A stretch of 64,000 bases of DNA. It comes from Bradyrhizobium sp. CB1717. Its GTDB lineage: Bacteria > Pseudomonadota > Alphaproteobacteria > Rhizobiales > Xanthobacteraceae. Below the pieces are notes generated by a model. That model did no database searches, was not told the origin of the DNA, and saw only the letters and a program-made list of their open reading frames with translations. The translations under genes were made by a program, and so were the position numbers. Below are positions 61,958 to 64,000 of the stretch, piece after piece. The first letter of the stretch is position 1. The number at the start of each line of letters is the position of its first letter. Location of the stretch: the NCBI RefSeq assembly GCF_029714325.1, contig NZ_CP121666.1, positions 8,153,001 to 8,217,000 of the forward strand, written 5' to 3'.

Positions 61958-62893
61958 ATGACGATCGCTTCGCCCGCGCCACCGGCCGCCAATCCGGCCA
62001 GCTGGCTCAACAACCAGCCTTATCTGCTGCTCAGCCTGAGCTCGCTGTTCTGGGCCGGCAACATCGTGCTCGCGCGGCATGTCGGCGCGCATGTGCCGCC
62101 GCTGACGATGACCACGATCCGCTGGTTCGGCGTGTTCCTGATCCTGTTGCCGTTCGCCTGGCCGCATCTGAAGCGCGACTGGCCCGCTTTGCGCAGGAGC
62201 CTGCCGCTGATGCTGTTCCTGTCGCTGGTGGGCTTCGCCTTCAACAACGCGATCTCGTACTGGGCGATGCAATACACCGAGGCGCTGAATGCGCTGCTGA
62301 TCCAGTCGGCAGGTCCCCTGTTCGTGGCGCTGTGGTCGCTGGTGCTGTTCGGCGTGCGGCTGACCGGCGGGCAGCTCGCCGGCATCACGATCTCGCTGCT
62401 CGGCGTGCTGATCATCATCCTGCGCGGCGATCTCGCGACGCTGGCGAGCATCAGCTTCAACCGGGGCGATCTCATGTTCGCCTACTCGCTGATCGCGTTC
62501 GGCCTCTACTCCGCCGTCATCCCGCGCCGGCCCAAGATCCACCAGCTGTCCTTTCTGTCCTTCACCACCTGCTGCGGCGCGATGATGCTGCTGCCCACCG
62601 CGATCTGGGAAGCAATGAGCGGCCGTGTCATGCATTTCGACGCACTGACGCTGGCAACGCTGGGCTACATCCTGATCTTCCCGTCGACGCTGGCTTATCT
62701 CTTCTTCAACCGCGGCGTCGCGCTGATCGGCCCGAACCGGGCCGCACCGTTCTTCCATCTGGTGCCGGTGTTCGGCTCGGCGATGGCGATCGTCCTGCTC
62801 GGCGAGAAGCTGCAGCCGTTTCACTTGATCGGCTACGCCCTGGTGCTCGCCGGCGTCGTGATCGCCTCGCGGCAGGGCGCGGCGGCGAAGTAA
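61958..62893 (+). CDS. DMT-superfamily (EamA) transporter
   Basis: Second ten-helix EamA protein, 311 residues: QPYLLLSLSSLFWAGNIVLA, PPLTMTTIRWFGVFLILLPF, ALLIQSAGPLFVALWSLVLF, then LATLGYILIFPSTLAYLFFN and GPNRAAPFFHLVPVFGSAMA. It shares the same landmarks in the same order with the gene at 59577, marking an old tandem duplication. I begin at ATG 61958 (MTIASPAPPAAN); a GTG at 61910 extends the frame but those residues are polar noise. Substrate unknown. Confidence 0.92.
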   Translation: MTIASPAPPAANPASWLNNQPYLLLSLSSLFWAGNIVLARHVGAHVPPLTMTTIRWFGVFLILLPFAWPHLKRDWPALRRSLPLMLFLSLVGFAFNNAISYWAMQYTEALNALLIQSAGPLFVALWSLVLFGVRLTGGQLAGITISLLGVLIIILRGDLATLASISFNRGDLMFAYSLIAFGLYSAVIPRRPKIHQLSFLSFTTCCGAMMLLPTAIWEAMSGRVMHFDALTLATLGYILIFPSTLAYLFFNRGVALIGPNRAAPFFHLVPVFGSAMAIVLLGEKLQPFHLIGYALVLAGVVIASRQGAAAK

Positions 62894-62984
62894 TTCCGCA
62901 GCGCGGACGACAAACTCCCGCCTTCCGATTTCAGCGAAGAGAAGCTAGGTTCCCCGCCAACGAAAAAAGAGGGAACGACCAGAC

Positions 62985-63962
62985 ATGCTTTCAGCGTTGA
63001 TCCGAAATCTGCGCATCATCGGCACGGCCGCGCTCTGCCTCGCCGCCGCATCCACCGCGCAGGCCGACAATTACCCCAGCCGCAACATCACGCTGGTGCT
63101 GCCGTTCGCGGCCGGCAGCGGCACCGACACCACGACGCGGCTGATCTCGCAGCATCTGTCGCAGGCGCTCGGCGTCGGCATCGTGATCGAGAACAAGGCC
63201 GGCGCCAACGGCATGATCGCCGCGACCTTTGTCGCGCGCGCCGCCCCCGACGGCTACACGCTGCTGGTGACCACCAACACCACGCATTCGGCCAATCCCT
63301 ATCTGCTCAAGAGCCTGACGTACGATCCGGTGAAGGATTTCACCCCGATCGCGCGCACCGGCGACCTGCCCTTCATGCTGGTCATTCATCCCGACGTCCC
63401 GGCCAAAACCGTCGGCGAGCTGGTCGCCTACGGCAAGGCCAATCCGGGCAAGCTGAGCTACGCCTCGGGTTCGTCCTCGGCGATCGTGTCGGGCGCGACC
63501 TTTGCGCATAATGCCGGGCTCGACCTCTTGCATGTGCCCTACAAGAGCTCGCCGCCGGCGCTCAACGACGTCATGGGCGGCCGCGTCTCGATGATGTTCG
63601 TGGACATCCTGACCGGCCTGCCGCACGTTCAAGGCAACGCGCTGCGCGCGCTCGCCGTCACCACCAAGGACCGCTCGCCGCTGGTGCCGAACCTGCCCTC
63701 GATGCAGGAGGCCGGCGTGCCCGATTTCGACATCTCGTCGTGGCAAGGCTATTTCGGCCCCGCCGGCATGCCGAAGGAGATCGTGACGCGGCTCAACGCC
63801 GAGATCCGCAAGATCGTCGAGAAGCCGGAGATCAAGGCCCAGCTCGCGACGCTCGGCATGGATGCGTTTTCGGGCACGCCGGAGCAGCTCGGCACGTTCG
63901 TGAACGAGCAGCTGGTGCTGTGGGAACGGCTGATCACCAACGCGAAGATCGAGAAGCAGTGA
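62985..63962 (+). CDS. Bug-type (TTT family) periplasmic solute-binding protein
   Basis: Exported binding protein of 325 residues for small carboxylates or related compounds. Signal peptide region RIIGTAALCLAAASTAQADN; then YPSRNITLVLPFAAGSGTDT, GIVIENKAGANGMIAATFVA, LSYASGSSSAIVSGATFAHN and VPYKSSPPALNDVMGGRVSM, the conserved stretches of Bug/TctC proteins, including the two loop aspartates that cap the ligand. The TctA and TctB membrane genes are not next to it, as is common for the many orphan Bug proteins. Start ATG 62985; the gene ends just before the window edge. Confidence 0.93.
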   Translation: MLSALIRNLRIIGTAALCLAAASTAQADNYPSRNITLVLPFAAGSGTDTTTRLISQHLSQALGVGIVIENKAGANGMIAATFVARAAPDGYTLLVTTNTTHSANPYLLKSLTYDPVKDFTPIARTGDLPFMLVIHPDVPAKTVGELVAYGKANPGKLSYASGSSSAIVSGATFAHNAGLDLLHVPYKSSPPALNDVMGGRVSMMFVDILTGLPHVQGNALRALAVTTKDRSPLVPNLPSMQEAGVPDFDISSWQGYFGPAGMPKEIVTRLNAEIRKIVEKPEIKAQLATLGMDAFSGTPEQLGTFVNEQLVLWERLITNAKIEKQ

Positions 63963-63966
63963 GATC

Positions 63967-64000
63967 CGTCATTCCGGGGCGCGCGCAGCGCGAACCCGGA
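63967..64000. repeat. Start of another CGTCATTCCGGGGC palindromic repeat (cut by window end)
   Basis: CGTCATTCCGGGGCGCGCGC followed by AGCGCGAACCCGGA repeats the left half of the element at 49670-49751. The right half lies outside the window. Confidence 0.75.

Overview
The window looks like a chromosomal segment of a Bradyrhizobium-type alphaproteobacterium. The evidence is the GC-rich coding style, a napEDABC operon behind a perfect FixK/FNR box, a PmtA-type phospholipid N-methyltransferase, a SciP (DUF1153) gene inside a flagellar cluster, and several families of dispersed palindromic repeats. This assignment comes from gene content and remembered family resemblance only; no database search was run.

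Positions 1-15.9 kb are accessory and partly decayed. They hold the 3' part of a tungstate-type permease gene, a HAD phosphatase, a broken opgC, an FMN reductase, an M20 amidohydrolase with a frameshift, a TRIC-type membrane protein, an IS256-family transposase relic, a NYN-domain protein, a Crp/Fnr regulator with its own palindromic site, and probably a HlyD scrap. The notable cargo is a 1986-residue protein combining a transglutaminase-like fold, DUF4011, an SF1 helicase, a Vsr/MTES_1575-type nuclease and DUF3320, followed by a convergent dGTPase gene. The block ends at a tRNA with anticodon CAT (15898-15974), whose 3' end faces it. It therefore reads as a tRNA-anchored island carrying candidate anti-phage genes.

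From 16 to 27.4 kb the sequence looks like core genome: pmtA, mnmA, then fliK-flgD (behind a sigma-54-type promoter), sciP, and fliF-fliG-fliH-fliN-flbD. FlbD is the sigma-54 activator expected to act on promoters like the one in front of fliK. SciP is known in Caulobacter as an inhibitor of CtrA, the master regulator of early flagellar genes, and a CtrA-like motif lies between sciP and fliF.

From 27.4 to 43.9 kb there is a metabolic stretch: a GYD protein, a PAP2/haloperoxidase-like secreted protein, an M20 carboxypeptidase, and a leftward sulfonate operon (ssuA - small peptide - ssuD - ssuC - ssuB - flavin reductase). It continues with a cytochrome P450, two LuxR-type regulators, a SnoaL-like protein, an RlpA-like protein and a luciferase-like monooxygenase. 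The rightward nap operon (44.0-48.3 kb) encodes periplasmic nitrate reductase and its cytochromes.

From 48.4 to 64 kb lie a RecD-like helicase, a secreted TPR-caspase protein, msrA/msrB, a group of small secreted or membrane proteins, purA, and two EamA transporters separated by an IS5-family element that has landed inside a palindromic repeat. The last gene is a Bug-type solute-binding protein.
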